This document shows, piece by piece, positions 34,690-46,836 of a stretch of DNA of 64,000 bases (the stretch's first letter is position 1; each line of letters opens with the position of its first letter). Made by a program: the position numbers and the translations under genes. The notes under the pieces were generated by a model. The model ran no database searches and was not told the origin of the DNA. It worked only from the letters and a program-made list of their open reading frames with translations. This DNA comes from Gigaspora rosea. Taxonomy: Eukaryota; Glomeromycota; Glomeromycetes; Diversisporales; Gigasporaceae. The stretch covers positions 1-64,000 of the forward strand of contig QKWP01000356.1 of assembly GCA_003550325.1 (NCBI GenBank), given 5' to 3'.

Positions 34690-35155
34690 CTTAAATAAAA
34701 GCTTTTGGGCGAAGTTGTATCTCGTGATACAGACAAATTCAAGAACCTAGAAAAATGGAAACCCATTTGGCAAGTCCCAAGTAAGAAGGTAGCAAAAGTG
34801 TTTGATAGTACTACCAAAACCGGAATATTAGTTCAGAGCTAAAAAACTGGATATTGATCTTAGGGAAAAGGTCTACCAACCTGGCCGCTGGAGTCGTTTT
34901 GAGGAAAAGAACCTATGCTATAGAGTAGATACTAGGAGAAGAAAAACTATAATAGCACCTAATGCCAGGTAGATTGACTCTTCCGGGCCAACTGGATTGG
35001 AATTCTGGGATAAATCGAGAAGGGACTGGTAGGAAAGTGATAGTGGGTACTAGGGTTGGAGCAAACCTTACAAGAGCAAAAGTAGGTAATAGTAGCGGTT
35101 GCAAGAGTACTCCTTGACTGCAAGTATAAGCCTCAGTAAATGCGTAAGTTACCAA
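34690..35155 (+). mobile_element. SINE fragment related to the 54.4-kb SINE
   Basis: It shares AAATGGAAACCCATTTGGCA-like sequence, GCAAGTCCC, GAAGGTAG and CTTGACTGCAAGTAT with the SINE at 54404-55164, in the same order. The tRNA-like head and the A-tail are missing. It lies against the 3' end of the minus-strand LINE in the opposite orientation. Confidence 0.6.
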
Positions 35156-36249
35156 AGCATTTGCTATTCAGTTTTGCCAAATGTTTCTAAATCTAAATAT
35201 TTAAATTTAATCCATGAAGACCAAGTTGGCTTGGTCCCTTTAAAATTAAATTGTTTATATTTGATTCTGCTAAAACTCTCCTTCTGTTTTTCTACTCTTT
35301 TTCCTCTTTAGGCTATGTTCTGTGGTCTGCCTATTTTCACTATTTGGAGTGATAGTTTTTTTTTTTTAATACTCTTTTTCTTGCTTTTACTTCAGCTTTT
35401 TCTTTTCGCTAAGGTAGTTATCCCTCTACCTTCTCCCAGTCATTTTGAAATTCATATCTAAAGTTCCAAATATATTGTTTAAATTTTACACTAACAGTCT
35501 CAATAATTGTATCCAAAGCCTTTTTGTCTGGCTTTGTCCTTTATTAGACTTTCTACCTTTTTCTTCCAATTCTGAGGTATAAGACCTTGAATTAACTGAC
35601 TTCTAATAAATTTTCTTTCTTCTCTTTTTTGCCAAAAATCCTTCTTTTCAACTCCTGTATCGCTACCTCCGCAAAAATACTGGAATCTTTTTGAAGTATT
35701 TTTTTATCTTTTCACATTTTTAGCTTCTGCTAACAGATTGCACAAATGTCTATTTTGTAAAGGTCCAGCCTTCTTATTTTAAGCTCTAATCATAGACAGA
35801 AGGCCATTAGAGCACTTCATTCTAAAAACCTATTTTTTATTTTTCCTTTTATTCGTACATCTCCTTCCTTTATACCTTTCTAAAAACTGTTATGTTTCTT
35901 TCCAATCTATATTACCTCCTCTTTTTCAAAATTATTTTCTTCAAACCTCTTGAGTCCTACCCATTCTGCGTCCTGTATTTCCAACACTATCTGATTCATA
36001 AACTTCCTAATTGGGCTATCAATTATGAAGTTTTTCCAATATAGAACCACCAACTGAATTTTGGTCCAGGGCCACTTGAACTTATAATGCTGCTGCTTCT
36101 GGCCCACTCTTTGCAAGTTTGTCTGCTTCTTCATTTTCCACAATGCTACTGTGCTCCTTAACTTTGTACAACTCTACTATTAGTTTCTTGATTTCTTGTA
36201 TTTGAGAAATCTGCTACAGCAGGCTTGTGTTCTACATCTTAAAACATCT

Positions 36250-36550
36250 TCTTAACTTTTTGAGCTTTTTTGTCTTTTTGATTGCCTGTATTGCTGCAAG
36301 GCTATTAGTATATATTTGTATCTTCGCTCTCTCTAGAGCTACCAGTAGCAACGTCTATATTGCTCCCAATTCTGCTTGGGTTGATTATGGCCATTCTTCC
36401 AACCTACAGCAAAATGTTTCATTACTTTGCAGAATATAAACAGCTGTTTCATTATATGCTACTCATCCAATACCCATTAGAGCTTCTTCTTCTTTTGAGT
36501 TAGTTAAAGACCCATCTGTAAAAGCTTTTATCATTTTTTATGAGCTTATT
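36250..36550 (-). pseudogene. LINE RNase H domain, degraded
   Basis: The minus strand reads MIKAFTDGSLTNS (first catalytic Asp), STQAELGAI (catalytic Glu) and KIQIYTNSLAAIQAI, where the usual YTDS has become YTNS. Two in-frame stops replace what were probably Trp codons. The fragment downstream, 36143-35907, reads IDSPIRKFMNQIVLEIQDAE and belongs to the region that follows RNase H in this element. Confidence 0.8.
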
Positions 36551-36711
36551 ATTTCTGCCACTTTTTCTAATTCCCTTATTGCCTCTTGTTTCATAATACT
36601 AGATTTCAAATACTCTTTATTAATAGTATTTATAGGTATCTCTACCAAACTTGTTTTTCTATTTCGAGTATTTTTCTACTATGTTCTTTAAAAGACACTT
36701 AGCTTTCTACA

Positions 36712-36820
36712 TAGAGATGTGATCCGTTATCCGTTTTCATCCGTTTTCATATTAAAATCTGTGATATCTGCAGATTTTAATATGAAAACGGATGAAAACA
36801 GATAACGGATCACATCTCTA
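36712..36820. mobile_element. hAT-type foldback MITE, 109 bp, inside the LINE
   Basis: Arms of about 50 bases start TAGAGATGTGATCCGTTATC and are near-perfect inverted copies. The flanks TTTCTACA (36704-36711) and TTTCTACG (36821-36828) match at seven of eight. It is younger than the LINE copy it interrupts. Confidence 0.85.
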
Positions 36821-37899
36821 TTTCTACGTTTTTTGTTGGTAACCTCTATCTTCTCTAACCACTTTTTGTTCAGTGCCTTCTTTTACCCTGGACCTTTATA
36901 CTTGATTGGTATATGGACCCAGTTTCTGTTTCTTTGTTTTTTAGTTCACAACCCTCATATTGCTTAATTATAGCGAAATCCTGCTTATTCACCAAGTCCT
37001 TCTCCAATGTTCTATAAGAAACTCCTGTAGGGTCTTTTTACTCATGATCCTTTTTAGCTTTATTTTATTACTTCTTTTTCAAGACTAGCCATTCTTGTTT
37101 TCGCTTGTCTTCACTAATTGCTTCCAAATTGGCTTTTATATGCAAGAAGTTTTCTTTTTCCTGTGGAGCTCTTAGTTTCCTGCTATATAAGTCTTCTAGT
37201 AGACTTATTTCAGGTTTGTGTACCATTAGGGAACTTTTCTCTTTGCTTTCAAACCTCTTATTTGTCTAATCTGCTTCTATGTAAGCATTCTCTCACTCTT
37301 TATATCCAAAACTTGCTCTAGCAGAAAGATATTTAACCTTTTTTCTTTTAGAAAACTCTGCAGGTCTTTTTCCTTAACTAGGCTTACAAGCTCTGTTCTC
37401 AATCCTTCTATTTTACATTTTTCTTCTAGCTCCTCTGATCTAAAACTAATATTTAGTTTTTTCGCTTCGAGTACAACCTTGCAAGCAGATTATTTTTAAC
37501 TCTGCATTTCTCTATTTTTTCTTTTTCCAAACCTAGTATGCAGGTTGTGCTCTTACAATTCAGCTGCACCTGTTTAGTCTTATCTATACTCCTTGTCCCA
37601 CATTACCTTTGCTATTTAACCTGAATGTTATTTTTGTGAAGTAATGAGCAAGTTGATTTTGCCAAATCGATTTAACTCCACTAACATTTGTGTGTGTTAA
37701 TATTGAATTTGGAGTTGTTCTCACCATTCCTGTTTTATTTTAATTAGCATTAAAAGGGACTCTGTAGCTTTTCATAGTTCTTTCGAGACAGAATACAGTG
37801 CTGTAATCTGTATTCCTGCCATGTGTGCTAAAGAGGTCTTTTTTCTTTGATTCCTCTGATGATTGTTATAACTTCCTCTTTTGCTATTCTAACTGCTTG

Positions 37900-38950
37900 T
37901 CTAATTTCTGATTTTTTAGACAACTATATACCCAAAAATCTCATCAGATCTTTTTTCTTTTACCACATATTATTTCTTACTTTGTCCCAAATTTTATGCC
38001 TTTTTGTTTTGTAGTCTTGTTATGCATATTCAGGACTAGTAGCTCTGATTTTTTGCTATTGGTTTTTATATCATTTACTTTATAAAGTCTTCTACTACTT
38101 CTAGTATCCATTTTAACTCAGATTTATCTCTTGCCAAATATGTGGTATTGTCCACATATACTAAAACTGGCACTTGCAGCTCTTGTATTTCTATCTTATC
38201 CCTTTGCAAATTAAGACCAATTCAACTGCATTTTGTAACCTTTATCTCTTTTTTCTTAAATTTCTACTAGAAGCTGATTATAGAATATCTTCCAGACCAG
38301 AGGTAATATAACCTTTCTCTGATCTATCCTATCACCTGCAATAAATTTTTTCGTATTTCCTACTCCTGTTATAACCTCAATTTCTTTATTCTTGTACAAA
38401 TTAATTATGAAATCTACTGCTCCTTTTGGAAGTTTTATATACTCTAATGCTAGCTGTAGTATTTTGATATTTACTAAATTAAAAGCTTTTTTCATGTTTT
38501 GAAATAAGACCCAATTTCCTTTTTATTTTCCCTTGCATCTTCTAGTATACAGTTTAGCAAATGTATCGGTGCTATTGTGCTTTCTTCTTACAATCTTGCA
38601 AAATTTCTTCCTTTTAAAATACCTCTTTTTTAAAGAATTGCCTCCAGTCTGTTATTCAATACCCTTACTACTAACTTTCTAAAGATTTTTAATAAAAGAA
38701 TGGGTCTCACATTGTTCAGCCTATAATACCACTCCTTTTGTTTGGGTATTGGATATAGCATGCAGAGCTTCTATTTTTTTGAATGCTTTCTTCTTCTAGG
38801 CATCTACTTGCATATGCTGAAAAATCTTTTTTGCATAGCTCTTAGCTTTCTTTAATATTGGGTAGGTGATGCCTGATATCCCTAGCACTAATTTGTTTTT
38901 GTTTGTTCTAGTTCTTCTTTCCATTTGTCTAATAAAACCTTTTCCAATAA
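37900..38950 (-). pseudogene. LINE reverse transcriptase domain, degraded
   Basis: Motifs in order on the minus strand: LYPIPKQKEW, LNNVRPILLLKIFRKLVV, ILKGRNFARL, NCILEDARENKKEIG, MKKAFNLVNIKILQLALEYI, KKFIAGDRIDQ with VILPLVWKIFYNQLL, and PVLVYVDNTTYLARDK. The catalytic YVDD box appears as YVDN here and the upstream A box as KKAFNLVN in place of DxKKAFDxV. With the stops between motifs, this copy is dead. Confidence 0.88.
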
Positions 38951-39799
38951 GTGTTCATACCAAATTGGCTCTACTTCTTCTATCAGATAGAACCTTTTCC
39001 ATTATCTATTCAGTAGATTTCCTGCTATAAACTGATATTTTCTAAACTGCTCTGCAAAATGCCCTCTTACTTTTTCTAACACTTCCTTTGGTTCATTTAC
39101 TAATTCCTCTTTCTCTTCTTCTGTATATTTGACTATAGATTCTTTTATGTGGCCAATCCAACAAACTATCTATCATGCCTCTTTGACCTTTAACTATCAT
39201 CTCATATCTAGCTTTTATACAGGCTCTAATTTCTTTTTCTATTCGTTTTTCATAGTATACAGCTGCCTTTTGGACAGAACTGACTATCATACCTTTAAGG
39301 ATATATACACATCGAGTAGTTATGCAATATATCCAACTTCCAATGCTCTTTGAGCCATTCTATAAAGGTTACTAGTTCCCTTATTTCCTGCTTGCCAGGG
39401 CCTTTCCTCTACTTTTTCTCAACTTTCTGTACTATTTTCTCAATATATATATATTTTTCTTTAACTTCTTCATATCTGTATCTATAAATGATATATTCTG
39501 CAATACAGGAGTTCTCTTCTTTTTTGGAAGTGTGACTAACACCGCTTTTTTAATACTGTTCTCTATAATATTCCACAACTGGTCCAGAGTTTTACTTTCC
39601 AACTCTGATTCTTGTTCTTGCTGTTCTGTATGATCTTTTTTTAGCTCTTTTCTTTTTTGCTTCTTTTTATAATTCTAATCTTTAGTTTAGAGTTTAACTT
39701 GGCTTGGTACTCTTCTCACATCTTTTCATTAATGTTTTCTATATCTATTTCTAGTTTTTTCCTTCCTATTCTTCTATTTCTTGCTTGGCTTCATTTTCG

Positions 39800-40609
39800 C
39801 ATATTTAGCCCTATTTCTACTTGCATGAGCACCACTTGATGGTCACTACCTGTTCTAAATGATATATCTTTAGTTTGTATAACAAAACATTTTGTTTCTA
39901 GTGACTATTAACCTAGTTAGTGTTGATTCTTGACTGTGTCTTCTTACACCTCCATATTGGTTGCTCTGAGGAGTTAAACTCATAAAAAACATCTATTAAC
40001 TTTGCCCTTTCAGAAGCTGGAGAATTTGTTTCTTTCCTTCTTTTTCTTTTTGTTTTTCTGCATTAATTTTTCTTTTTGGTTTAAATCCACATTGAAGTCT
40101 CCCATGACAATACATTTTTGTTCTTTCTTCTTTGTTTCTATGTTTCTTAGTCATTCTTTTAGATATTCATATATATTTTTTTGCATTTCTACACTTGTTG
40201 GCACTATATATACTACTATGATATTTATCGAGAAGACCTTGAAATCTCGCACCAAGTTCAAAATATATAGATTCTCTCTGTTTAACCTTAACTACATGTT
40301 TCTCTCATTTCTTATCTATTATAATTTTAATGCCAGATCCTTTTTTCTTACCTTCTTCTGCTGTTGACCAAAAACCCCTTATATTTTTATTCTCTCTTAG
40401 CAAAAAAATTTTCCTTCTTTTTCTGTCAGGTTCATTTCTGCTAAACCTATTATATTAATTCTTTTCTCCTCCATAAAGACTATAATAGCATCTAATCTTC
40501 TCTTATTTGTTTTCAAACCATTTATATTATAAGATCCTATCTCTAGCATACTAAAATTATCATTTTCTGTTTTTTTTATCTTATTCTCTTTTCTTTTTTC
40601 TTTTTTCAC
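39800..40609 (-). pseudogene. LINE AP endonuclease domain, degraded
   Basis: It starts at a methionine near 40609 with a basic leader, then IGSYNINGLKTNKRRLDAII and INIIGLAEMNLTEKEG (N-terminal catalytic Asn and Glu). Further on come FELGARFQGLL, a degraded CHGRLQCGF in place of the usual GDFN box, and FRTGSDHQVVLMQV near 39816-39870, the SDH box. It nicks target DNA in live elements; stops and frameshifts break this one. Confidence 0.85.
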
Positions 40610-41065
40610 TTCCTTTCTATGAACTCTCGAACTCCCCTTTATTTGGATAGCGAATAGTCCCTATCCCTCTTTTTAAAAACACCTTTAACAACTTTTAGGA
40701 GCGATAGGAGACCTCTGTACTCTTATCAATATTTTCTAACAAGGATAGTCTATTTAGTATTTCTGTTAGAATTTGTTGATTTTCATTTTTTACTGATATT
40801 TAGAGTTTGTTCTTGTTCTTGTCCATTTCATATTTTCTTATTCCATTGTTAACTATAGTTACACCTTGTTCGCGTCTATTTTCTTTTTCTGTCCTATTTG
40901 TTCTTCTGAACTTTTTGCTATATACTACATCTCTGCTATCTTGTTGTCTAGTATGAATTATAATTTCTCTTGCTTTTCCTTTATTTATTCAACTCCATTT
41001 TAATGGGCTCCAATCTTCTTTGTTTGCTAAAACTTGATCTAAGTGCTTCTACTCCAATTTAGTGT

Positions 41066-41212
41066 TGTAATAAAAGATACTTAGTAGACACCTCTACCCA
41101 TGTATAGTGTGATCATTTTATCTAATTCTGATTGATTAATATAATATATAGACGTGATCACTACCTCTGACTATGTATTCATGGTAAAAATTACATAATA
41201 AATAGCATGCCC
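41066..41212. mobile_element. partial MITE of the GGGGCATGC family inside the LINE
   Basis: The right end AATAGCATGCCCCTTAC and interior CCATGTATAGTGTGATCA and GTGATCACTACCTCTGA match the intact copy at 32038-32210. The terminal repeat at the low-coordinate side is missing. Confidence 0.6.
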
Positions 41213-41463
41213 CTTACTCTTTGTGCAGCTTTGTATTTCACCTCTGTATTAAAATAAACATGGGCTGTGCCTTTTGATTTCTATAACAATTATTTAAAAC
41301 ATGTACTGCTTTTGCCTCTATCTTTTCAAATTGTCGCAATAGTAGTGTATCAACTGCATGCCTAGGCAAATTTGTAATTGTTAATTTATATTTGTTTCTA
41401 AATTCCAATTCACTTAGATTAAATTTCCTAGGGTTGTTTTATAGGTTTTGCCCTTATCTAGAT

Positions 41464-41892
41464 TAGGGACCTCAGTGCGATGCGAAATAAAATGCAAATT
41501 ATGCGATACGATTGGGTCAAATTATGCGGCTAATGCTTTATGTTCTCAAAATTATGCAAAACAATCATAAATTATGCGATTTTTTTTGTACCATTAGTCA
41601 TATAATAAATATACTTAATTTGGATTGGTCAATTTCTTTCAGAACTTCATATAATTTATGTTGTTAGATTTTTCTACTTGGAATATATTGGAATGGTATA
41701 TATAAAAAAAATTCTGAAATTTGCATTCAAAAATTTTTATAAAAAAAAACTGATTGGTTGGTTAAAAATCAACCAATCACAGGCACTAGTTCCTATTATG
41801 CGATTTTGGGCCAAATTATGCTTCGCATATGTGATGCTAAAAATTGGCTCATTATGCGCATCACATCGCATCATATAAAACTGAGTTCCCTA
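41464..41892. mobile_element. hAT-type MITE, 429 bp, exact 8-bp target duplication, inside the LINE
   Basis: ATCTAGAT lies at 41456-41463 and 41893-41900 and fits the hAT form nTnnnnAn. The ends are TAGGGACCTCAGTGCGATG and, inverted, TAGGGAACTCAGTTTTATAT. Repeats of AAATTATGCGAT fill both subterminal zones, as expected of transposase-binding sites. No transposase; the 66-codon open frame in it is incidental. Confidence 0.92.
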
Positions 41893-43394
41893 ATCTAGAT
41901 GAACAGACCAGCTGTTTTTAAGACTTCTTCCTTGTGCTAGTTTTCTGCTTCTATTTTAATATAAGCTACTTTTGTTTTTCATCCTTGCTACTAAGCTAAA
42001 ACTATGGCTTTGCTGAAAAAACCTAAATATTCTTTGATTACTATAGCATCTACTTTTTAGGCAGATCCTAGATTGTAAAAGATACTGCGATTTTTTACTC
42101 TAACTTTGTGCCATAAAGTTACCCTTTGGTGTCCATATAGAATTGTAAATATCTTTTTGTATTTTTTGTCATTTCTTGTTTACTCTATTCTGTATCTTGA
42201 ATATAAGTGGTGTTACTTGCTACTGTTTGGTCTTTATTTCCTCTAATCTATAGTCCCAGGTTCTATACTCTGACTCTAGCAATAAAGCCTTTATTTTTCT
42301 TTGTTCTAGGGTACTATCCTCTGTCCTGTCAATGTTTTCTTCATTCTGTTCTTCAAAAGCTCTTTTTTCCTCTTTAGTAACTTTTTCTTCTTGTGATTGT
42401 TTTGCTAAATTCTCTGGTTCTGTATTTGTTTCCTTTCTTATACTTATACATTGTTCTATTTTTTTAATGCTTGTATCTTTTTATTTAATAGTTCACTTTC
42501 TAGCTATATGATTGGTTCTTTATGTATTACCTTGTGCTCAGCCCAACTGTATAACTCTATTATATTTTGTATTACTGCAATTTCATTGTCTAATCAAATC
42601 TCAGAAATTTTACAATATCTGTATTCTTCTTAAGCAAAGCACCTTGTTCTATTAAATAAAGCTTCTTTTTCCTTTTTTGTTTGCTAAAATGTTCTTAAAT
42701 CTTTCTAAACTTGATATTTTATTTTATTCTATTGTTTGTCTATTTTTCTATTGTTGTTGTTGATGTATTTTCTACCTTCTTTGTTTACAATTACTTTGTT
42801 GCATGTTTGTTTTGTTGATCCAAAAAACTGTTACATGTTTAGCTTGTTTATTTTTTCTATTTGGTATTTTTGTTTATATGTTGGTCACGTGTCCCTTGTT
42901 GTTGTTAGAGGTGATCTACAATTCAGGGTTTAGCCGAATTCCTCACTTTTTGTTAAAAATTTTCAAAAAACCAAAAATTTTAAGATAAGTTGTTATATAG
43001 CTCTGTTTCTTCAAAGTGTACTAAAAAACCCTAATCAATTTAGGTCTTCTTTTTTTTTTTTTAGTGGCTCTTTGTCTTTTTCCTTTTAATTTTTGTTAAT
43101 TATTTCTTTTTCTTTCTTGCTAAAAATGGTCAGAGAATCAGCGAAAAGAGTTTTTTGTTTTTGATGTTTATTAAGGTTTTGTATTATTATATATATAAAT
43201 TTAAATATATATTATAAAATAATGCAAACTTTAGCGATCTTATAACCTTGTAATTGAATTTTAATAGTTTTAGATTTGTAAGAATCATCTCATTAAGATG
43301 AATATTTTAGTAGTAAAATTATTCAAAACGGACTATTTGATCAAGAGTTATTTAATATTATATATATTTATATAATATATTATAAATATTAGTC

Positions 43395-44095
43395 ATTATA
43401 TTAACCAATCAGAATTGAGATTATAGTGATCACACCATACATGAATGGTGATGGCTATTAAATAAAAAATATTATAGTCCGGTGCATAAAGATTTGTACC
43501 TCAAATAGCTCTGATTCAATTTTTGATTATTTTTAATTTAATATACTTATTAGATTACCGGATTAATAAAAATAAAATTATTTTGATTATTTTATAGATA
43601 AAATAAAAAAATTTATTAATAGTAACTTTTTTTAATATATAATTTACTATAGTAATATATAGTAATTTATATATATGCGTATATAGAAAAAAAAACAAAT
43701 TAATTCACTTTAAAGCTTAATTTCTTCACAACTAGTGATTCAATTTTGCTCAAATTTTAACCATATCTTTATCATATGCACATTAATGCACTTGCATAGT
43801 ACAAGCTTATAGAACTGCATATTGGTTGTGAAAATATTTAAAATATCTTTTTTTTAAAAAAAAATTTTTCCTTTTTTTCTTGAATACAGCAAATTGTACA
43901 TGCAAAATTACTAAAATAAAACAATATTAAAACAATAAAAATAATATAATAAGTTAGATTAAAACCTATTTTATTTGATATTAAAAAATTTTTAATAATT
44001 AATCAAAAATATAAAAACTTTTACTAAGAGATAAAATTATAAAACTTTTTGAGGTACAAATCTTTATGCACTGGACCATATATGATAAATAGTAT
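43395..44095. mobile_element. MITE of the GGGGCATGC family split by a Tc1-type insertion
   Basis: Left of the insertion AACCAATCAGAATTGAGAT and GTGATCACACCATACATGAA match the interior of the 32.0-kb copy; right of it ATGATAAATAGTATGGCC matches that copy's right end (degraded). The left terminus cannot be recognised. Confidence 0.6.
43475..44078. mobile_element. Tc1/mariner-type MITE, 604 bp, TA target duplication
   Basis: The ends TAGTCCGGTGCATAAAGATT and (inverted) TGGTCCAGTGCATAAAGATT lie between TA dinucleotides at 43473-43474 and 44079-44080. GTGCATAAAGATTTGTACCTC resembles the GTGCAAAAGTTT-like ends of fungal Tc1 elements. It splits an older MITE. Confidence 0.85.
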
Positions 44096-44147
44096 GGCCT
44101 AAGTTCATTAAGAATTTTTACTCAGATGTTTAAATTTAATTAATTAT

Positions 44148-44656
44148 CCAGATAAGATCTTCAGAGTTACTATATTGGGACAATAGTAAATTTTGGGGAT
44201 AAGTACAATATAAATTTTTATTATGCTTCAATCTAAGCAGAGTCAAATGAAAAGTATTTTTTTTGTTAAGTTAACAATATATGTCAATTAATTGAAAGTT
44301 GAGAGCTTGTCGAAACGCATCTAACAGTAGTTATATCATCCAAATTAGCCCAGTAGATAGCAAGTTATTATTAAAAAATGATTGGCCAATTATATAAAAT
44401 TTCTATGTAAACAATATTTGTTTTATAGTTAGCCAATTATTTTTAATAATAACTCACCATCTACTGGGCCGATTTGGATGATCTAACCACCGTTAAATGA
44501 GTCTCAACGAGCTTTACACCTTTCATTAATCGATATGTATTATTAACTTAATAAAATAATACTTTTCATTTGACTCCGCTCAGATTGAAGCATATAGTTT
44601 ATATTATAGAAAATATGCCCAATTTATAATATAGAAATTCTGTTAATCTTATCTGG
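44148..44656. mobile_element. foldback element, about 510 bp
   Basis: Inverted arms of about 240 bases start CCAGATAAGATCTTCAGAG and, inverted, CCAGATAAGATTAACAGAA. They share ATGCTTCAATCTAAGCAGAG and a core with CTACTGGGCC. That core recurs in the palindrome array at 49.98-50.99 kb, so the two are related. Pairing extends weakly into AATTAATTA tracts outside. Confidence 0.75.
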
Positions 44657-45102
44657 ATCAGCAATTAATTAATTCTTAAATATGTAAAGTGATACAAATC
44701 CTTAATGATATCCAGAGTGAGTAATTTGATTTTAATGATTTTGGGCTTATTAGAATTCTCTTATTGAGATAAACATTTTGGTAGTTGTTTTATTCAACTT
44801 GGATTATTGGTTCAAAAGTTATTTGTTGTCAACCCTTTAAAAAGCTTTAATAAATAATTTAAAATATACATAAATATGAACATTGGCCAATTAGATTTTA
44901 TAAGTGTTTTTATTAATAAAATTGTTAAAAAATTAAATTTTTATAGTAATAGTAATTATAAGTGATTTGTGAATATAATGAAGTATTTTACTATATTTTA
45001 AGTTTTTCGCACAAAATTAGGTACTTAAATAAAGGTATGACTATATGGGTGTGACTATATAGAGGTCTAACTATAGTAATATTTTGATATATTATTGTTA
45101 TA

Positions 45103-45444
45103 TAGAGTGCTCCATATTAAAAGAGCCCATTTTTACATTTATCTCATTTTGAGATAATTGAGTTTAACCATTTGTTTTGATTTTCGGACTGATCCGGGAT
45201 TAATTAAATTTCACGATTTTGATTGGTTAAAGACAGCAGGTGACTATCAGATAATCTCGTGATATGTTGGCTCTACGCAGCCTCATATAATTTTTCTTTT
45301 TAAATTATCTTGATTTTTTATTATGCAAATCGACTTTCATTAATAATTGAAAAATATCAATCATGTCAAAATTTACATGAATTTAATAAAAACTCATTTT
45401 TCAAAAAATTGTAAAAATGGGCCCTTTTAATACGGAGCACTCCA
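45103..45444. mobile_element. MITE, 342 bp, TA target duplication
   Basis: The ends TAGAGTGCTCCATATTAAAA and (inverted) TGGAGTGCTCCGTATTAAAA continue GRGCCCATTTTTACA on both sides. TA flanks both ends (45101-45102, 45445-45446). Tc1/mariner-class by target preference. Confidence 0.85.
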
Positions 45445-45691
45445 TATTACAATATTAGTCTACTTCTTATTATTTTATTAATATACTACCAATATGCTAC
45501 TAATACAGTTTTGAAAATTACAAAATTTGAACAATGCCAATTATATCCTTTTAAGTTTATAGTCATTATATAATTTATAAGGCTAATTTTATACTAATTG
45601 TTATTTGTTTACTAATTTGGTAAACAACTATCTTATAAGCTTCTGGGATTACAAGGGATTTTTAGACTTTATATTTATTAGACCATTTATT

Positions 45692-45901
45692 GTGGCAGAT
45701 TATAATAAAATCCAAATTAAAATGAAATTATAGTATAAAATCTCAAAAACTAAATTTTTTTGGGTGCATTTTTTAGGGTTAGGGGTTTAGGATTAGACTT
45801 AGTTTTAAAGAAAATTATAATAAAACAAGTCTTAGTAGGTTTTAGAAGGCTAGCAGATTAAGTAGAACATGTAGATTTCATTTTAAATTATGATCTGTGA
45901 C
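45692..45901. mobile_element. MITE of the GTGRCAG family, 210 bp, exact 7-bp target duplication (copy 3)
   Basis: ATTTATT flanks both sides (45685-45691, 45902-45908). The ends are GTGGCAGATTATAATAAAAT and, inverted, GTCACAGATCATAATTTAAA. The interior TTAGGGTTAGGGGTTTAGGA and AAGTCTTAGTAGGTTTTAG match the copies at 19.6 and 20.3 kb. Confidence 0.88.
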
Positions 45902-46089
45902 ATTTATTGATCCAGAATATAGCAAAGATCCTTAATTTCTATATATTAAGAATACAAAAAATTATATTTTTAATGCACTTATTTACAAAAGTTGTTTTTT
46001 TGATACATCTGTGTAAATATTATATCAAAAATATAATTTGAAAATTATTGTCTATTTGTACAGGATCTTTGAATATAAGTATCTTTTAA

Positions 46090-46740
46090 ATAGTAAACAA
46101 ATCCAGACAAATTTGTCTAACAAATTGCTATAAATATACTTATAATCTATATTTTTTAAATTTTAAAATATTTAATTAAATTTTTTTGATAGTATATAAA
46201 AATAAGGATTATATTTTAGTAGTATTTAATTTTATATCATAAGAAAAAAGTTTATGTTGCTAATAAGCTAAAAATAGACAAATTTTAAAAAATTTTTTAA
46301 CTAAAAATTATTTATTTTTCTTGGTGAACTTTATAAATATTAGTTCTAGCTCTCTGTTTTAATAAATATTGTAGTTTATAAAAGGATTATACTTTTATTA
46401 TTGCAACTTTGTGATTTACTTGTAAAAATTAGTACTTGTATTAGAAGTAAAAATTTTTTTATAAATAGGAATATATTAAAGAAAATTTTATAGTAAAAAT
46501 TTTAAAATAAAAACTTTATACTTTTAGGGCACTGACATTTATTATCTAATATCCATTTACTATAGGGGCTTACCTTCCATCCCATGTAATATCTATAAAT
46601 AGAATTTTAGCCAATCAAATTTAACTAATATAAGATTTTTCTTAACCCTCCACCTCCTAAAATATAAAGCTTATTAATAATTTTAAAAAATATTCATAAT
46701 AAAGTTTATAAAATATAATTTAAAGAAAAAATTTTATAAA
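46090..46740. mobile_element. partial copy of the 47777-48420 MITE family
   Basis: It shares ATTTACTTGTAAAAATTAGT, ACTTGTATTAGAAGTAAA and CAGACAAATTTGTCT with the intact copy. Terminal TCCCTTAG repeats are not recognisable. Another end fragment of the family lies near 49300-49335. Confidence 0.5.
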
Positions 46741-46836
46741 TAAACTACACCCATATTTAGAAAATAAAATAGGCCAGATTCAACCTAAGATTTTGTGGGT
46801 TAGGTCAGGTTTGAGCTTAGATCAGGCCTAAATTTT

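Larger units (their letters stand above)
40640..42800 (-). pseudogene. LINE ORF1-like region, degraded, split by two MITEs
   Basis: Minus-strand pieces include KEEKRAFEEQNEENIDRTED, EYRTWDYRLEEIKTKQ, DIYNSIWTPKGNF and, beyond the hAT MITE, the reading INNYKFA in a broken frame. The charged, coiled-coil-like first half followed by a globular part fits a LINE ORF1 nucleic-acid-binding protein. I could not recognise an intact RRM or zinc knuckle. Confidence 0.6.
35160..43060 (-). mobile_element. LINE (non-LTR retrotransposon), decayed, with endonuclease, reverse transcriptase and RNase H
   Basis: Reading down the minus strand one meets a Lys/Glu-rich ORF1-like region (about 42.8-40.6 kb), an APE-type endonuclease (40.6-39.8), a reverse transcriptase (about 38.9-37.9), an RNase H domain (36.55-36.25) and a further C-terminal region (to about 35.2). 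Frames are broken by many stops and frameshifts. Three small elements have jumped into it: 36712-36820, about 41066-41212 and 41464-41892. The APE-RT-RNase H order fits the I/Tad side of LINEs; the clade is not settled. Exact ends, poly(A) and target duplication were not readable. The low-coordinate end abuts a SINE fragment. Confidence 0.88.

Noticed and set aside
40002-40367. Longest open frame of the window, 121 codons, plus strand
   Set aside because: It is antisense to the LINE endonuclease region, is Phe/Ser-rich because the coding strand is Lys/Glu-rich, and has no domain.
41678-41878. 66-codon plus-strand frame, possible transposase remnant
   Set aside because: It lies wholly within a 429-bp MITE with no transposase similarity and runs into the terminal repeat.
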